From: Posidonia oceanica
Lineage: Eukaryota; Streptophyta; Magnoliopsida; Alismatales; Posidoniaceae
NCBI GenBank assembly: GCA_037176725.1
Contig: JAZBRS010000059.1
Location: 8,295,001-8,359,000 of the forward strand
DNA: 64,000 bases
Reading direction: 5' to 3'
Part shown: positions 10,061 to 21,035 of the stretch, in pieces
Layout: each line of letters starts with the position of its first letter
Position numbering within the stretch: the stretch's first letter is position 1
Translations under genes and position numbers: made by a program
Notes under the pieces: model-generated
Databases searched by the model: none
The model's input: only the letters and a program-made list of their open reading frames with translations
Told to the model about the DNA's origin: nothing

Positions 10061-11741
10061 TATGTCTTTCATCCTTGTTCATGTGTTTTGGACTGTTTTG
10101 AGTTTAGAAATACTCCCTGGTGGCTTTGATATTTGATGAAAAGCCATTTGTCCAAATTCTGCAGTTTAAGTCACAGTTAAAATGTAAGACGCTCAAACTA
10201 GCACTTATAACGTAAGACGCGTGAAAACATGCGTCTAATATCCCTCTATTGATCGTTATACGCTTCAGATAGTGCGTCCAATGTTGGACGCTGATATTTG
10301 CTCGTTTAACGCTCCCGAACTGCCCTCCTGCGCAACCTCAGCAAATTTTTTAATCCATCTAGGGGTATTATTGCCCCTAGTCCACAGTAACTTCTGGAAA
10401 CTCAGAAACATCCTTAATACTGTGAAATCAAAACGGTTACAGAACACTTGGTAACAGCCTATATACAATGCGTACTTTAAGCAAACCTAATGCTATGAAT
10501 GGGAAAAAAGAAGTCTTAATGCAATGAAAAGTTAAGGGAAGCTTAGGTTTTGAATAACAAGTATTGGCCTTAGCATTGTTGTCTAAAGATGATATGCCAG
10601 ACGAGGGACTGTCTCTTCTCGAGATCCCAGTCTTAACTCGTAGGCGAATACCAAGTGACCGTCTTGAATAAAAGGGGTCGAGTACGACGCAGAGTCATAA
10701 AATGTCCTAGATTTTTACATCACTGGCCTTACTTGTTATCAGTTTCATGAGATGATGTTGGTTGGGTAGATTTTACCCTACTCACTATTTTTAGATTTTT
10801 GGTTTTATCATTTTTTTGGATTTTTGATTTTATCATTTTTTGGATTTTTGATTTTATCATTTTTTTGGATTTTTTATTTTATCATTTTTTGGATTTTTGA
10901 TTTTATCATTTTTTTGGATTTTTGAATTTATCATTTTTTTTTGGATTTTGATTTTATCATTTTTTGGATTTTTGATTTTATAAGAGACAAAGAAACCTCT
11001 GGGAAGTTGGGAAACTGGGGACCTCATGGTTGAAAAACCTTGACAGTTTGGTCCCTCTTACATCTCAGAGTCAGAAAATACCTCAAGCTTGCTTTGGCAC
11101 CTAACTACATCTAGACCTAGGCCTCTGCCCCTTGCCTCTAATGTACAGTGCAGGATGTGGGTAGAAGGAAAGTCCAAGTCCTATCCTAAGATGTTGGCTG
11201 AAGATTTGATACCTAAACCCCTCCTAGTTCAAGGTTGATTCCTATTGTGCTTAGTATTCCCCAGCTTTTCAGTTTTGACTCTTGGACAGCTTCTTTGTTG
11301 CCGTCTTTTCCAGTCTCTTTCTTTTCTTACACATGGACAGCTTCTTTGCTGTCTTCTTTTCTGACCCTTTTTGCTTTCTTTTCAAGGTACTTTGGCAAGT
11401 AGTCTCACCCCTTCTAAGTGCTCGGTCAATGGATACTCGTTCCTTAACGAACCGAGACACTCTTTTATTTGGTACACTCCCTTCTTTTCTGCGCTTCTAG
11501 GTTTTGGCCTTAGATACCTACCAATTTGTACTAGGGTAACGCGTCTGACTCGAGGGACGTGTGTGGACTTGCTATTCATGAACTGGGAGGGGGCTCCTTA
11601 TGATTTGCCTCTATCTCAATGTTGGACCATTTTCTTTCCTTCTCCCACGAAGTGTTTGTGGGGTGAGGCTAAGGCATGATTCCTAGGCTTCAACAGTAGC
11701 AGGCCCTTAAGCACGGGTAGTCTAATGGCTCAGTGTGCATA
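10061..11741. other. T 3' region downstream of pol, non-coding
   Basis: Holds another word-family cluster (10186-10318: AAGACGC, GCGTCTAATA, CGTTATACGC, CCAATGTTGGACGC), the AT-rich array at 10790-10982, and a short direct repeat (TGGACAGCTTCTTTG at 11283 and 11335). No credible coding region was seen; short open frames lack recognisable motifs. Confidence 0.5.
10790..10982 (+). repeat. ~25-bp AT-rich tandem repeat
   Basis: About 8 copies of a GGATTTTTGATTTTATCATT-type unit with variable T-runs. Low-complexity minisatellite. Confidence 0.85.
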
Positions 11742-12058
11742 TCAAGGGTAGTACCTTTTGAGGTGCAGTGCATTCCAGGGAAATTCAATCCTAGTGCCAT
11801 CCTCTCTGGCCAAACAATAGGCATTGCCCGGATATGCCTCAACCACCAAGTATGGTCCTTCCCAATTTGGTCTCAGTTTTCCATTCTTACGAGAAAGGAC
11901 TTCTTTAAGCACCCATTCACCAATATTGAATTTACGTTCAATTACTTTCTTCTTATTTTTTCGTGCAAGTCGTTCTTGGTAGAGGTGTGCATGCTCAGCT
12001 GCTTGCAACCGCTTCTCATCTAGCAAATCCAACTGTAGACTTAATAATTGCCTCTTCT
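11742..12058 (-). pseudogene. T integrase C-terminal domain, severed
   Basis: Reads leftward: LQLDLLDEKRLQAAEHAHLYQ, then R-K-F-N-I-G-E-W-V-L-K-E-V, then GKLRPNWEGPYLVVEAYPGN, and YCLAREDGTRIEFPWNALHL before the stop near 11742. This is the SH3-like DNA-binding C-terminal domain of a Ty3/gypsy integrase (GxxVLK and PNWEGPY blocks). The rest of integrase is not adjacent: at 12059 the sequence switches abruptly to the O leader. The simplest source is element T, whose integrase breaks off after VADNG at 45173. By comparison with the O integrase, about 110 codons between the two pieces are missing. The domain call is firm; the pairing with 45173-45880 is inference. Confidence 0.75.
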
Positions 12059-13133
12059 CATGTATGCTTTCTAGCATGCTCTCCCTCATCAATCTAGTGT
12101 ATCCTAGTAGGTAGCCTACTTCGGATACTCACAGGTGTACGGGTCACCGACTCAGGTCAGAAAAAGCAGGTCCCCTGTCTAAATCCTAGCCAAAGCTTAG
12201 GTAATAACAGGGTGGTGCGTTGGTGGCCCTGACCCCACCAAAGCGTGGGTAGTACCCTCCACTAGCACTGACACGACCCCTAGACACGGGGGGACAGACC
12301 GACTGACTTGGGCCACGTCAAAAGCAGTGGAACAAGAGGTCGGGACCGTCCTTCGCAGATTGATAGGTGGACTCAGATGAGAGGATACAAGCCCTATATG
12401 AAGCTTTATGCAAATGATTAGAGTTTTTTATCTTGCGTGTTTTATTAACTCAAAGGGGGTGTAGGTTTGTTGAGGTCTCTAGTTGCTCCTAGAACTTCTT
12501 TTTACTTGCCATTTTTAGTTAGCCACAGGGAAAGCAATTAGTCTCTACTATCCTAGGCATGGCATGTGCAAAAGGGAAGAAAATCAACCAAATATGGCAG
12601 GCAAACAACATACATCACTGCAAAAGGCAAGTGCATGGCATGTGCAGGTGTTTGTGAGCATAATAGTGAAGGGAAAACATTCATCATATCAAAAGGCATA
12701 TATACAGGGCATGTGCGTGTATAGTGGCGTAGCAAGTGTGTGCAAGAAGCATTCATCACTCAAAAAGCATGTATTGTTGCCAAGCAAGTATGTAGACATG
12801 CATTATGCGAGAAATAAAGTAGTAATAAGCCAATAGATAAAGAAGGTAAAGACAGGTAAGCAGTAAAGCAAATAAGAACAGAGCAAGTAAACAAGCAAGA
12901 AAGTCAAAGCAACCAAAGCAGAGCAAACAATAAAGCATGCCAAGGCAAAGCAAGCAAAAGAAGTGTGAAACCCAAGCAAAGTCGCTACAATGCGACTCGC
13001 TAGGAATTGGCATAGGGGAGCAAACAAACAGGCAAAGGAGACAAAGGCACAAGGCAAGCAAAGAAAGCAAAACCCAAGCGGCGAAAAAACCAAAACGAAA
13101 GCCGGAGTCTAGTATCCCCAATGGAGTCGCCAC
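12059..13133 (-). repeat. second copy of the O 5' leader
   Basis: 1075 bp, the same length as and nearly identical to 38164-39238. It sits directly left of the O 3' LTR, i.e. where host flank would be expected. Homology starts exactly at CATGTATGC (12059 versus 38164). It contains the PBS at its right end and a GCAAAG-rich stretch (12840-13080). Open frames on both strands here simply repeat those at 38.7-39.4 kb and show no protein family. Confidence 0.9.
13114..13132 (-). promoter_or_regulatory. O-type primer binding site (left copy)
   Basis: Minus-strand TGGCGACTCCATTGGGGA one base after the LTR end. The same form occurs at 39219-39237. Ogre elements are known for tRNA-Arg-type PBS sequences starting TGGCGACTCC; that assignment is from memory of the family. 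Confidence 0.65.
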
Positions 13134-13829
13134 TGTAGTAATCCTGGTGTTTGGATCGTCCATGCACACTGCCAAAGCTCGCGTGCACCGATCAGAATTA
13201 GGTTCAGTATTAGTGGCCGTGTCCGAGAAGGAAGACTTGATTCAAAAACACTTTAAAAAGGGAAAAAAGGAAAGAAACGAAGAAGATAAGACAAATAAGA
13301 GTCGCCACCGTGTCTATTAATTCGGGAGACAAGGAAAATCGGAGAAATGCATGAATAAACACGCAAAACCAAGCAAAAGATGCAATACGATGCAATGCAA
13401 AAGAAATGGGATGCAATGAGATGCAAATGATGTGACTCATGCCTAAGATAAGGGCAATATGGTCATTGCAGGCCAAGAGAAAGGGGAAGGACTCCGGTTA
13501 CGTGCGGGGAAGGTATTAGGCACCCCCGACACGCCCAAGAATCGGTCTTTCTAGGCTTACGCTCGCATACGCAGGGAAATGCATACTTTGAATGCCTAAG
13601 TGCCATGAATGTCTAATTAGATGCTCAAAGGTGTGGTCTAAGTGATGAAATGCGTGTAAGGAATTAAACGTGCTATCTAAGTGCTCAGCAATGCTGTCTG
13701 TGTTCCGAACCAGGTGAACCCTGGTTCGTGAGAACTCCAGGCAGTAAACATCACTGCCCTAAATGCAAATGCAGGCGATAAAACAAAACATCGGTAAAAA
13801 TAGGCAATGCGGGCGACATTCAAGGGAAA

Positions 13830-14085
13830 ACAACGTCAAACATGCAAAACGGTGCAAGAAACAAAACGAGCACGTAAAACGGTGCAAGAAACAAAGAGGG
13901 CACGCAAAACGGTGCAAGAAACAAAGCGGGCATGCAAAACGGTGCAAGAAATAAAGCAGGTATGCAAAACGGTGCAAGAAACAAAGTGGACATGCACAAC
14001 GGTGCAAGAAACAAAGCATGCACGTAAAACGATGCAAAAAACAAAGCGGACCCGCAAAATGGTGCAAAAGCAAGCGAAAACAGGC
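13830..14085 (+). repeat. 30-bp array in O 3' LTR
   Basis: About 8 units of GCAAAACGGTGCAAGAAACA plus a 10-bp variable end. Since 30 is a multiple of 3, all six frames give 10-residue periodic pseudo-proteins; none is credible as a gene. The same array occurs at 39945-40205 and, inverted, at 28060-28455. Confidence 0.9.
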
Positions 14086-14859
14086 GATGCAAGTGCGGAA
14101 ACAAAACATCGTAAAAATCGTGCAATGCAGATGTAAAAACATGCAAAGGGAGAGAGTAAAACAAGTAAGGAGAGGCAAGCGGTGTAGATGTGAAAACAAA
14201 CACTGCTTAAGGACCACACAATGCAGGTGTGAAGACCTGCAAAGGGGAAAGGAAGCAAGCAGAGGGATTGCCACTACCTTGTGATTGTTTCCCACTAAAC
14301 CGTCCCAAGATGTGTCTCGCACGCTGCCAAAAACTCGCGGTGCAATCGGATCATGGAAAAGGGGGAAGAAGGTCGCAATCAGTAGTGAATCCAAGGAGAA
14401 CTCAACCCAAAAACACTAAGAGTACGCGAAAAGAGGGAGTAGAGTGGATAGGCAAGAACAGGAGACCAAATCTACATGCATGAAAACGATGCATGCAATG
14501 CAAGTGATATGCAACAATGTGCTATGCAGTGGTTCAGAAGGACTTACCTTGGAGATCTGAGGCCTGATCAGAGGTAAACTTGGTCAGCATGGGAGTTCAC
14601 TCCACCAAGGTGGTCCAAGTAGCTTGGTCGCGAAGATCTGGCGGTCCGATCAGGAGTTGCACAGGCCTCAAGATCAGAAGACCCAAGAACCAGAGGAGGA
14701 GAAGGGATCTAAGTGCAAAAAAAGGTCCTAAAGGTGTGCAGAAGAGGGCCTCCCACATACAAGGGAGCTAAAGATGCTTAAAAGTGTGCTAATATGCTAA
14801 GTGCAATGATGTATGGGTGCAATGCATGAAAAAATGCAAGAAAAGGACTCAAATGTGAT

Positions 14860-15180
14860 TAAAATGCAAACCTAGGGACCTAAATGCAATTATTTTGAAA
14901 AGTTAGGGGCCTAAATGTGTTGATTTTGAAAAGATAGGGACCTAAATGCAATAATTTTGAAAAGTTAGAGACGTAGATGCAACTAAATGCAAAGCCAATG
15001 GCCTAAATGCAATGATTTTGAAAAGTTAGGGACCTAGATGCAACTAAATGCAAAACCAGGGACCTAAATGCATTGATTTTGAAAACCTAGGGACCTAAAT
15101 GTAATTTATTTGAAAACCTAGGGGTCTGGATGCAATGTTTTTGAAAACCTAGGGGTCTAGATGCAATAAAAACAAGTTTG
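14860..15180 (+). repeat. degenerate ~38-bp array in O 3' LTR
   Basis: Repeats of GGGACCTAAATGCAAT followed by a TTTTGAAAAGTT-type end. Weaker relatives (ACTAAAATGCAA) continue to about 15870. The matching array in the other LTR is 41020-41330; relatives in the solo LTR appear inverted at 26760-27660. Confidence 0.8.
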
Positions 15181-18100
15181 TGGGTTTTTCAATAATGCAA
15201 TAAGGTTTTAAAACTGGGATTAAATGAAATCTGAATGGACTGAGGACCAAAATGCAAATGCAAATGCAAATGCAAAGAAATGCAGGGTCTGAAATGCAAT
15301 GTAATATGGAAAAATGCAATTTAAATGAATGTTGTGAATGCATGCAGTGGACTAAAATGCAAATTAAATACATGCAGGGGCTAAAATGCAATTTAATATG
15401 GCAAAGTATGAGATTAAATGATTTTTCTAACATGTAGAGGACTGGAAAGTAATAATAAAATAAAACAGGATAAAAGTACAATGTAATATGGTAAAATAAG
15501 AGATTAAATAAATCTAACAACTGAACAGAGGACTGATTTGTAAATAAAATAAATAGCAAGAGAAAAAAGCAATGTAATAAGGTAAAGACATGCATTTAAA
15601 TGACATTTATCAACTGGAGGACCTAGATGCAAAATAAATAAATAGCTGGACTAAAAACTAAGAGACAGTAAAGTATTTTGAATTACAGTAGGACTAGCAT
15701 ACAAATAAAAGAAATAACAGGGCTAAAACTAAAGAAAACTTAAAAAGCTTTGAACTGTAGAGGGACCAAGATGCAATAAAAATAAATGGCAGGACTAAAA
15801 CTAAAAGAAAATAAAAAACTTTGAACTATAGTAGGACTAACATTTAATAAAAGAAACTACAGATTTTTCATGCAATGTTATATAGTTTTTATTTAGAATT
15901 AAATCAAACTTAAACTGTGGCTGGACCCGAAAGAAAATAAATAAAACTGCAAGGAAGAGATGCAATACGATGGTAAAATTTCTAAGTTAACAGAAAAATA
16001 AAACGAAACCGAAATGTAAGGCATTAAAATAACTAAACTACTGTAGCTAAACTTGCAAACGCCTGCGTCGGAGAAGGGAGCGTGATCCGGCGGAGCAAGG
16101 GGGCTGGCGAGTTGCGGTGGACGTTCCCGGAGGTCAGAGGCTGGTCAGCGAACCGTGACGGAGGGCTGAGCAGACCGGAGGAGGCGGCGGAGCTCTGCAG
16201 GAGGTGCTGGAGCCAGGCCGGAGGCTGCGGGCGTTCCCGGCGAAAGCAGAGGACGGGACGGAGTTCCTGGGACCTCCACGGTGCTAGGAGGGCGATCGGC
16301 AAGGGCTGAGCGGGCTGGAGGCAGGTCTGCACGCAGAGAGCTCGCCGGAGAAGAAGGGTCCATGACGACGACGACTTTGCACGACGGGGAGCAGAACCTA
16401 CTTCTAATGGGTTGGGAAGCAAGAGGAAGAAGAAACTAGACTAATGGCAATGAGGGTAACCTTTTTCCGCGGCTGGTGTGCTCTCCCGACGTCGGTGGGT
16501 TGAGCAGAGGACGGCGGCATTGGTGCAGCTACTGCGGGCGCTCCTGGTGGCACACGACGATCTGGATCGACTCCTGGCGGTGCTTTGGAGCTCAGAGGCA
16601 GCATAGGCGCGAGTTTGCACGCCGGAGGAAGGGAAATGGATTTCTGGGTTCAGCTGGTTCAGCCGGAGGTGGGGGTGGCGCTCTGTCACTCCCTGAGCTG
16701 GGTGGAGACTTCCGGTGGGTTGCTGTGAGCCTGGTGAAGGTGAAGGAGGCTTTGAATTGGGTCGGTGGAGGCTGTGGTGGGTGTTTGCAGGTTTGGTGGA
16801 TTTCGGCTGAAAATGGGTGCAAGTGTTTGCTGTGGAGTGTCTGGGCTGTGGTGGGTCTGAAGGTGGAAGGTCGGGTGGTCTGGAAAGGTGATGGTTGGGT
16901 GAATGCCGTGGAGGAGTTGGAGGGGATTCTGTGGACAGGAGTGTTGGGAATTTTCGAGTGGAAGGTGGTCTGTGCTGTGAGTGGTGGGTGGGGTGTTTGG
17001 GGTTGATTGCGGGGAGTAGGCGGGGCGGTGGAGGTGGGGAATGGATGCTGGGTGATTGGGTGTAGTTTGAGGAAGAAGATGGGAGAGTTTGGAGGTCTGA
17101 GGAGGTCTGATGCTGGGAGAAGGGAGTTGGATTTTTCAGAGGAAGGAGGAGGGGAATTCTGGCTTGCTCACGCTCTCTCTCTGGTTCTCTCAATTCTGGC
17201 AAAGGTGTGGAGAAGGAGAAAGCTGAGGGTTGGTTTTAACTGGAGACCAAGCGCGAACGGTGGATTTGAATCCACGGACGTGGGGAGACTGCAGCTGAAA
17301 GGAGAGCTGGTCGGCGAGGCGACGCGCAACCGCCCGGAGTAAATGCTGCCATGGAAGACATGCTGCCAAGGATGGGAGGGCTGAGAGAGGGTGTGAGAGC
17401 AGAGGTGGCAGGCTGGTGATGGCAACGGAGGGGGAAATTTGGATTTGAAATCGGAGAGAAGGCTGTGCTGTTGGGCGCGGGAGAAAAGAAGAAGGAAGAA
17501 GAAGCAGAAGGGAAGGAGGAGGGGCAGAAGCAGTGGGCCACCGAAAAAAAAGAAAAAAAAGAAAGAAGGGAGAGGAGCAGGTGGGCTGGACTGCGGGGGA
17601 AAGAAAAAAAAAGAAAAGGAGGGGAAGAGAGCTGCAGGTGGGCTGGGCCGGATTAAAAGAAAGGAAAAAAAAGAAAAAAGAAAAAGGAAAGGAGATGGAA
17701 AGGGAAAAGAAAATGAAAAAAAGGATTTGGAAATATTTTTAGAGTAGTTATTTTTAGGTTAAGATAGTTAGGGTTTAGGGGATTGTTTTTTAATTTTTTA
17801 AATTAGGGTTAAGAAGGGTTTTAGTTTTGTTTAAGTTTTTATAACTTTTCTTAAGTTTTTCTTTAAATTGTTTTTTAAAGTTTGTTTTAAATGTTTGTTA
17901 AGTTTTTTTAATTATTTTTAAGTTAATTTTTCTTATTAAGTTTTTTCTCTTTTTTTCTTTTTAGTTAAGTCTTTTTAATTGTTTTAAGTTTTTGTTTTAA
18001 TTGTTTCTTTAGGTTTGTTAATTGTTTGCTGTTGATTTTTAATTACTCATCCTAGGTTTTTTGATTGTTTCTTCTTTCTTAGGATTTACTTTTGGTTGTT

Positions 18101-19052
18101 GTTATTTTTAAAAGGGTTCTTTCTTTTTGTTTGTTTTGATTATGTTTATCTTTTGTTTGTTTTTTAATAGCATTTTCCTTTTGTTTGTTTTATATTTTTG
18201 GATTGCATTCTTAGTTTTTAATTGCTTTTTAGCTGGATTTTTCTTTTAATTGTTTGTTCAAGTCTTTTAATTATTTCTTTTTAAGGTTCTGATTTGTTTC
18301 TCCTTATGTTTTCCTTTTTAATTAGAGTTTTAGGGGTTTAATGTGGAAGAAAGGAAAAGAAAAAGGAGAGGAAGAAGAAAAGAAAGAAAGAGAGGGAGAA
18401 AGAAAGAAAGAAAGGGAGGGGAGGAAAGAAATTAAAGATCAGAAAATCAAGAGATAAAATAAAATGAAATAAAAATATAGATAAAATAAAGGAAGGAAAG
18501 AAGCATAAGGGGGGCCCACTGGAAAGCAAGAAAAGGAGAAAGAAGGAAGGGAAAAGAAGGAGAATGAGAAGGAGGATAGAGAGGAAAGAGAGGAAAGAGA
18601 AAAGAATAATTTGGAAAGAGAAAAGGATAATGTAGAGAGATGAGAATGATAAAGGCTTCGATTTGGAGTGGGATTGGGTGAGTGTGTGACCTAGGGTTTC
18701 TAAGATTTGACTTAGGGTTTGAAGTGGGATTTTGGAAGGTTTTTGGATGGATTTTGGGTCTAGAAAAAGGGTGGTTCTACCTAGGTTTTCTAGGATTTTT
18801 GGGAGTAGTTTTGGTAGGAGATTCTAAGGGTTTTTTGGAGGATTTTCTAGGTTGAAAAGGATGGGTTTTCCTATGATTTTTGGATGGTTTTTGGGTTAGA
18901 AAATGGGTGTAGTTTTAGGTTTGGTTTAGGGATTTGTTTTGGAGTTTTGGTTTAAAAAGAAGAGTGTGGTTTTGGGTTTAGGTTAAGGTGTTTGGTTCAG
19001 AAGCCACCAGAGAGATTCCACTAGTTCAGCCTGTCAAAATGGGGTGTCTACA

Positions 19053-19066
19053 GATGCCCCTCCCTG
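19053..19066 (-). promoter_or_regulatory. polypurine tract of element O
   Basis: Minus strand CAGGGAGGGGCATC immediately before the LTR's TGTAGACA. It is the right position and composition for the plus-strand primer of reverse transcription. Confidence 0.75.
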
Positions 19067-19525
19067 TGCAAGGTCAAGTGAAGCGAGGCCGCTGCTCAGG
19101 ATTGACAAGACATCCCATCTGACCAACGGGAGCACAAAATTGCTATCGACGTGAGTCACTTATTCGGCGGATGCACCGAACGTCGTGGCTCGTCATCGCA
19201 ATGCAAAATGCAGATGCAGATGGAATGCAATGTATGCAATGCTGACGATGTAATGTAGTTAGTCTAGCATGCAATGTTATAAAAAAGAAGTGCAGAATTG
19301 ATGCAAAAGGATGCTAAAATAGAAACTGCGATGCAACGCGAAAATTTGGCAGTTAGTCCAAACTTGCGCAAGAAAGAGGGAAAGAAGGGGGCAGCCTGTC
19401 CCTGCCAGGGGGAGCGCAGAAGGGGCGACCGCAACAAAAGAGGCGCGAAGGGAGAGGGGCACCCTCTCCTACCTCGGGGAGATGTGGAACTTTGTCTTCT
19501 TGGAACAAAGTCGTGCAAAGGAAGT
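19067..19525. other. O 3' untranslated region, proximal part
   Basis: Non-coding. It contains an inverted pair TTCGG/CCGAA (about 19162-19180) nested in GACG/CGTC, and ATGCAAAATGCAGATGCA-type short repeats (19200-19260). No gene recognised. Confidence 0.4.
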
Positions 19526-20560
19526 GATAAGATATCGGACTTATCGGCCGGAGGGTGATAGTTTACGGTCCTATCAACCGAAAGCGATAGTTTACGGTCT
19601 TATCAACCGGAAACGATAGTTTACGGTCCTATCAACTGGAAAGAGTGATAGTTACTGGATATCAACCAGAAAACATGATTGCGCAAGATAGTTTCGGATA
19701 TCAGCCGAAGAGAGATAGTTTACAGTCCTATCAACGGGAAGCGATAGTTTACGGTCCTATCAACCGAAAGTGATAGTTTACGATCCTATCAACCGAAACG
19801 CAATCATGAGTGATAGTTACTGGATATCAACCGGAAAACGCAAATGCCCGCGATAGTTTTGGATATCAACCGAAGAGAGATAGTTTACGGTCCTATCAAC
19901 CGGAAGCGATAGTTTACGGTCCTATCCACCGGAAGCGATAGTTTACGATCCTATCAACCAGAAAGGGGCGTTTGTGAGTGATAGTTACTGGATATCAGCC
20001 GAAAAACACAACAGCTGGTGATAGTTTTGGATATCAGCCAAGGAGAACGATAGTTTACGGTCCTATCGACCAGAAGCGATAGTTTACGGTCCTATCAATC
20101 GGAAATTATAGTTTACGGTCCTATCAAACGGAAAGTGCAGTTGTGAGTGATAGTTACTGGATATCAGCTGAAAGAGTGATGAGTTTCGGATCATCAGCCG
20201 GAGAACGATGAGTTTCGGATCATCAGCCGGGAGAATGATGAGTTTCGGATCATCGGCCGAAGAGATGATTGAATTGATTGATAAGATATTGGACTTATTG
20301 ACCGGCAGATGAACAAGTGATAAGATATTGGACTTATCGGCCGACAAAAGAATAAGTGATAAGACATCGGACTTATCAGCCGGCAAAAGAATAGGTGATA
20401 AGATATCGGACTTATCGGCCGACAAAAGAATAAGTGATAAGATATCGGACTTATCGGCCGGCAAAAGAATGAATGATAAGATATCAGACTTATCGACCGG
20501 CAAAGGAATGGGTGATAAGATATCAGACTTATCGACCGGCAAGGGAATGGATTTTGCGAG
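19526..20560. repeat. tandem array of interlocking inverted repeats (pseudoknot-capable)
   Basis: About 30 units in three sub-blocks. Block 1 (19526-20170) has ~29-bp GATAG...CTATC units alternating with longer GATA...TATC units. Block 2 (20178-20260) has GATGA...TCATC units. Block 3 (20278-20545) has 39-bp GATAAG...CTTATC units. Each unit has arm 1 (GATAG, GATAAG, GATGA or GATA), then arm 2 (CGGT, TCGG, CTGG or TTCGG), then the complement of arm 1, then the complement of arm 2 (ACCG, CCGA, CCAG or CCGAA). The order 1-2-1'-2' is the H-type pseudoknot order. Both arms change together between unit types. Located between the PMD gene and the 3' LTR of O. Confidence 0.85.
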
Positions 20561-20570
20561 AGCAGATCAT

Positions 20571-20689
20571 CCCGTGATATCTAGGAATATCATGGGGGAA
20601 AGATAGGGGGAGTGATACCAAGGGGCGGTCAAAAAGATGCCCCTGGTATCAAGATGATGCCAGGAGTTGGCTAGCGCGTCCTTGGTATC
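20571..20689. repeat. cluster of three strong hairpins
   Basis: 20571-20596: a 10-bp stem CCCGTGATAT/ATATCATGGG (one wobble), loop CTAGGA. 20614-20650: GATACCA-A-GGGGC with GCCCC-TGGTATC, 12 pairs and one bulge, 12-nt loop. 20656-20689: GATGCCAGGA with TCCTTGGTATC, one wobble and one bulge. They directly follow the pseudoknot-type array. Confidence 0.75.
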
Positions 20690-21035
20690 GAAAACGAAAG
20701 GTAAAGACAAAACTGACGCGTTTGTCAGACGAGTAGTTTGGGATACCAAGCCCTGGAAGAAGATCCAGATGATGGTGCTCAGTGGCCTCGCTTGCTTGGA
20801 TGGCGCAGGTCAACATTCGGATTGATTATGGAGGACTTTCCTGCGGTGTTTGGTAGTAAGTCTGGCCTGGGGCCCTACAATATGATTGGTGCGAACATGC
20901 ATGCATTGGAGCAGACTTGAAATGCAAACAGGTGGCTCAGAACGCCTTTGTATTAATAAAACTTGATTACACGCCTGTGGCAGGCCAAAATATACAGCAT
21001 AAGAACTGAACAAGCAAACGGCTACACAGGTGCCC

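Larger units (their letters stand above)
13134..19052 (-). repeat. O element 3' LTR, 5.92 kb
   Basis: On the minus strand it runs from TGTAGACACCCC (19052) to GGATTACTACA (13134). Sampled stretches are about 95% identical to 39239-45172, and both LTRs share all sub-blocks in the same order: the terminal block, the AACACCTTCCCCG-type block (about 13493-13550), the 30-bp array, a splice donor at 14547/14548, the GGGACCTAAATGCAA array, a GC-rich segment (16060-17400), a purine-rich then T-rich tract (17450-18340), and a GA-rich stretch (18345-18650). A polypurine tract lies just upstream (19053-19066), making it a 3' LTR. The PBS and leader just downstream also make it look like a 5' LTR. Confidence 0.93.

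Noticed and set aside
12553..13476. Paired open frames in the O leader, identical in 38658-39530
   Set aside because: Duplicated only because the leader is duplicated; no domain, biased GCAAAG-rich composition.
13759..14394. Cys/Phe-rich and Lys/Arg-rich open frames of 100-210 codons in the LTR arrays (also 39855-40456 and 27833-28616)
   Set aside because: Ten-residue periodic products of 30-bp repeats, open in several frames at once and on both strands.
16441..17202. 253-codon Pro/Ser-rich frame in the O 3' LTR (minus strand)
   Set aside because: Low complexity, broken by a stop in the sister LTR (42941-43336), and not kept as one frame in the solo LTR; kept only as a GC-rich LTR segment.
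20328..20606. DKISDLSAGKRM-type repeat protein (92 codons) in the structured array
   Set aside because: 39-bp units are a multiple of 3, so the periodic frame is expected; arm complementarity, not codon structure, is what is conserved between unit types.
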